From contig JAKBAQ010000148.1 of assembly GCA_021808985.1 (NCBI GenBank), positions 1 through 6,953 of the forward strand: DNA of 6,953 bases, in the 5' to 3' direction. The notes under the pieces were generated by a model that was not told the origin of the DNA, did not search any database, and was given only the letters and a program-made list of their open reading frames with translations. Shown here one piece after another: positions 5,542 through 6,953 of the stretch. This DNA comes from Pseudomonadota bacterium. GTDB lineage: Bacteria > Pseudomonadota > Alphaproteobacteria > Acetobacterales > Acetobacteraceae. Numbering within the stretch: the first letter of the stretch is position 1; the number at the start of each line of letters is the position of its first letter. The translations under genes were made by a program, and so were the position numbers.

Positions 5542-6953
5542 GCCGGTTTCAGCGCGGCGGCTTCCTTCGCCCGCGCCTCCTCCAGCGTGCCCACCATGTA
5601 GAGCGAGCCCTCCGCCCAATCATCGGCTTCACCGTCCAGAATTGCCGCGCACCCGGCCACGGTGTCAGCGCAGCTGACCGAACGCCCCGGCGTGCCGGTG
5701 AACGCCTCGGTCACGCTGAACGGCTGGCTCAAAAAGCGTTGCAGGCGCCGCGCGCGTTTCACGATCAGGCGGTCCGCCGCGCCCAATTCCTCCATGCCCA
5801 GCAGAGCGATGATGTCCTGCAGATCCTTGAACCGCGCCAGCGCCTCGCGCACGCGCTCCGCCACGCGGTAATGCGCCGCGCCGACCACCAGGGGATCGAG
5901 CAATATCGAGGAGGAGGCCAGCGGGTCCACCGCCGGATAGAACGCCTCGGCCGCCAGCTGGCGCGAGAGCATGACGATGCTGTCCATATGGCTGGAAATG
6001 GCCGTCACCGCCGGGTCGGTGAAGTCATCGGCCGGGACATACACCGCCTGGATGGAGGTGACCGCCGCCCCGGCGACGGAGGCGATGCGCTCCTCCAGCG
6101 CGGCCACTTCGCTGGCCAGGGTGGGCTGGTAGCCAACGCGCGAGGGCAGCCGCCCGAGCAGGCTGGAGACCTCCGCCCCCGCCTGCACGAAGCGGAAGAC
6201 GTTATCCATCAGCAGCAGCACGTTCTGGTGCATGGCGTCGCGGAAATGCTCGGCGATGGTGAGTGCCGTAAGCGGCACGCGCCAGCGCGCGCCAGGCGGC
6301 TCGTTCATCTGGCCATAAACCAGAACCGTGCGCGCCAGCACACCGGAATGGCGCATGTCATTGAGCAGCTCATGCCCCTCGCGCGAGCGCTCCCCCACAC
6401 CCGCGAATACCGAAATCCCCTGGTATTTCTCCACCATGGCGTGGATCAGCTCCATCACCAGCACGGTCTTGCCGACCCCCGCGCCGCCGAACATCGCCGC
6501 CTTGCCGCCCTGGGCCATGGGGGCGAGCAGGTCGATCACCTTGATCCCGGTCTCGAACATCACATGCGTGGCGACCACCTCGCCCAGCGCGGGGGGCGGA
6601 TTATGGATCGGGCGGCGGGGCGTGTCCGCTGGCAGCGGCGGGCCGCGGTCGCCCACATTGCCGGTGACATCGAGCAGCCGCCCCAAAACCGCCGCGCCCA
6701 CCGGCACGCTCACCGGCCCGCCGGTGGCGCGGACAGCGGTGTTGCGCGCCAGGCCCGCAGTGGTCTGCAGGGCGATCGCGCGCACGGTGGCGGCATCGGC
6801 ATGGGAATGCACCTCAAGGGTCAGCGATTGCGGGCGGTCCCATTCCACCACCAGCGCGGTGTTAATATCAGGCAAAATACCGTCAGCGAAACTGACATCC
6901 ACGACAACGCCGCGAACCGAAACGACCCTCCCCGCCGATGCAACTGAATCCAT
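5538..6953 (-). CDS. atpD: N-ATPase catalytic subunit beta
   Basis: This is the catalytic beta subunit of the N1 head, which hydrolyses or makes ATP on the cytoplasmic side. The protein has 471 residues, the usual family length. An N-terminal beta-barrel (about 8-80) precedes the nucleotide-binding domain. The Walker A loop GGAGVGKT is at 156-163 (K162, T163). The GERSREG motif at 187-193 carries the expected catalytic Glu E188. The Walker B strand LLLMD ends at D250. The adenine-pocket segment FYPAVDPL begins at F338, with Y339 as the stacking aromatic. The segment in the place of the DELSEED loop reads EELGAAD (388-394), so it is degenerate. The ATG is the last codon of the window, so the ribosome binding site and promoter are not visible. 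A slightly longer N-terminus cannot be excluded, but MDSVASAGRVVSVRG is a normal beta start. It is the first gene of the operon, as in other N-ATPase clusters, and its TGA overlaps the epsilon ATG. Confidence 0.96.
   Translation of the reverse strand: MDSVASAGRVVSVRGVVVDVSFADGILPDINTALVVEWDRPQSLTLEVHSHADAATVRAIALQTTAGLARNTAVRATGGPVSVPVGAAVLGRLLDVTGNVGDRGPPLPADTPRRPIHNPPPALGEVVATHVMFETGIKVIDLLAPMAQGGKAAMFGGAGVGKTVLVMELIHAMVEKYQGISVFAGVGERSREGHELLNDMRHSGVLARTVLVYGQMNEPPGARWRVPLTALTIAEHFRDAMHQNVLLLMDNVFRFVQAGAEVSSLLGRLPSRVGYQPTLASEVAALEERIASVAGAAVTSIQAVYVPADDFTDPAVTAISSHMDSIVMLSRQLAAEAFYPAVDPLASSSILLDPLVVGAAHYRVAERVREALARFKDLQDIIALLGMEELGAADRLIVKRARRLQRFLSQPFSVTEAFTGTPGRSVSCADTVAGCAAILDGEADDWAEGSLYMVGTLEEARAKEAAALKPA

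Larger units (their letters stand above)
574..6953 (-). other. N-ATPase operon atpDCQRBEFAG
   Basis: Nine genes on one strand have no gap larger than 4 bases. Stop and start codons overlap as ATGA at atpD/atpC, atpC/atpQ, atpQ/atpR, atpR/atpB, atpB/atpE and atpA/atpG. The atpF/atpA overlap is 11 bases and the atpE/atpF gap is 4. The gene order, atpQ and atpR, and the lack of atpH define it as an N-type ATPase rather than the housekeeping F-ATPase. The promoter is outside the window, to the right. Confidence 0.95.

Noticed and set aside
5739..6947. Long plus-strand open frame of about 400 codons opposite atpD
   Set aside because: It is rich in His, Arg, Gln and Gly with no recognisable domain, which is typical of an antisense shadow of a GC-rich gene. 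The minus-strand beta subunit explains the region fully.

Overview
The window holds one long minus-strand operon for a complete N-type rotary ATPase (the alternative, laterally spread F-type ATPase often called N-ATPase), followed by the 5' part of a polyhydroxyalkanoate (PHB) depolymerase-like gene. In transcription order, from the right end of the window to the left, the genes are atpD (beta), atpC (epsilon), atpQ, atpR, atpB (a), atpE (c), atpF (b with a delta-like C-terminus), atpA (alpha), atpG (gamma), then phaZ-like. The atpDCQRBEFAG order, the two extra small membrane genes atpQ and atpR, and the lack of a separate delta gene (atpH) are diagnostic of N-ATPases and differ from a housekeeping atpIBEFHAGDC cluster.

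Organism: the DNA is very GC-rich, with strong GC bias at third codon positions. N-ATPase operons are usual in proteobacteria that also carry a housekeeping F-ATPase. A PHB depolymerase next to it fits a PHB-storing alpha- or betaproteobacterium. I infer an alphaproteobacterium (for example an Acetobacteraceae-like lineage) with low confidence; no rRNA or other lineage marker is present.

Layout: 5538-6953 beta, starting exactly at the window edge; 5122-5541 epsilon; 4844-5125 AtpQ; 4593-4847 AtpR; 3904-4596 subunit a; 3662-3907 subunit c; 2935-3657 subunit b; 1419-2945 alpha; 574-1422 gamma; 493-573 an AT-richer intergenic gap; 1-492 phaZ-like, running off the left edge. Six of the eight junctions inside the operon are ATGA stop/start overlaps, so translation is tightly coupled. 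The operon promoter must lie beyond the right edge.

Function: alpha, beta, gamma and epsilon form the N1 catalytic head and central stalk. Subunits a, b and c form the membrane ion channel, peripheral stalk and rotor ring. AtpQ and AtpR are small membrane proteins thought to help assembly or ion handling. Catalytic residues are intact, so the complex looks functional, probably as an ATP-driven ion pump. The c subunit carries two carboxylates (E27 and E60) plus T61 and Y65, which leaves Na+ versus H+ coupling open.

The most interesting non-coding signal is an FNR/Anr/FixK-type palindrome (TTGATGTGCATCAT) between atpG and the phaZ-like gene. It suggests oxygen-responsive control of PHB mobilisation next to this accessory ion pump. 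I see no wholly unknown system here.
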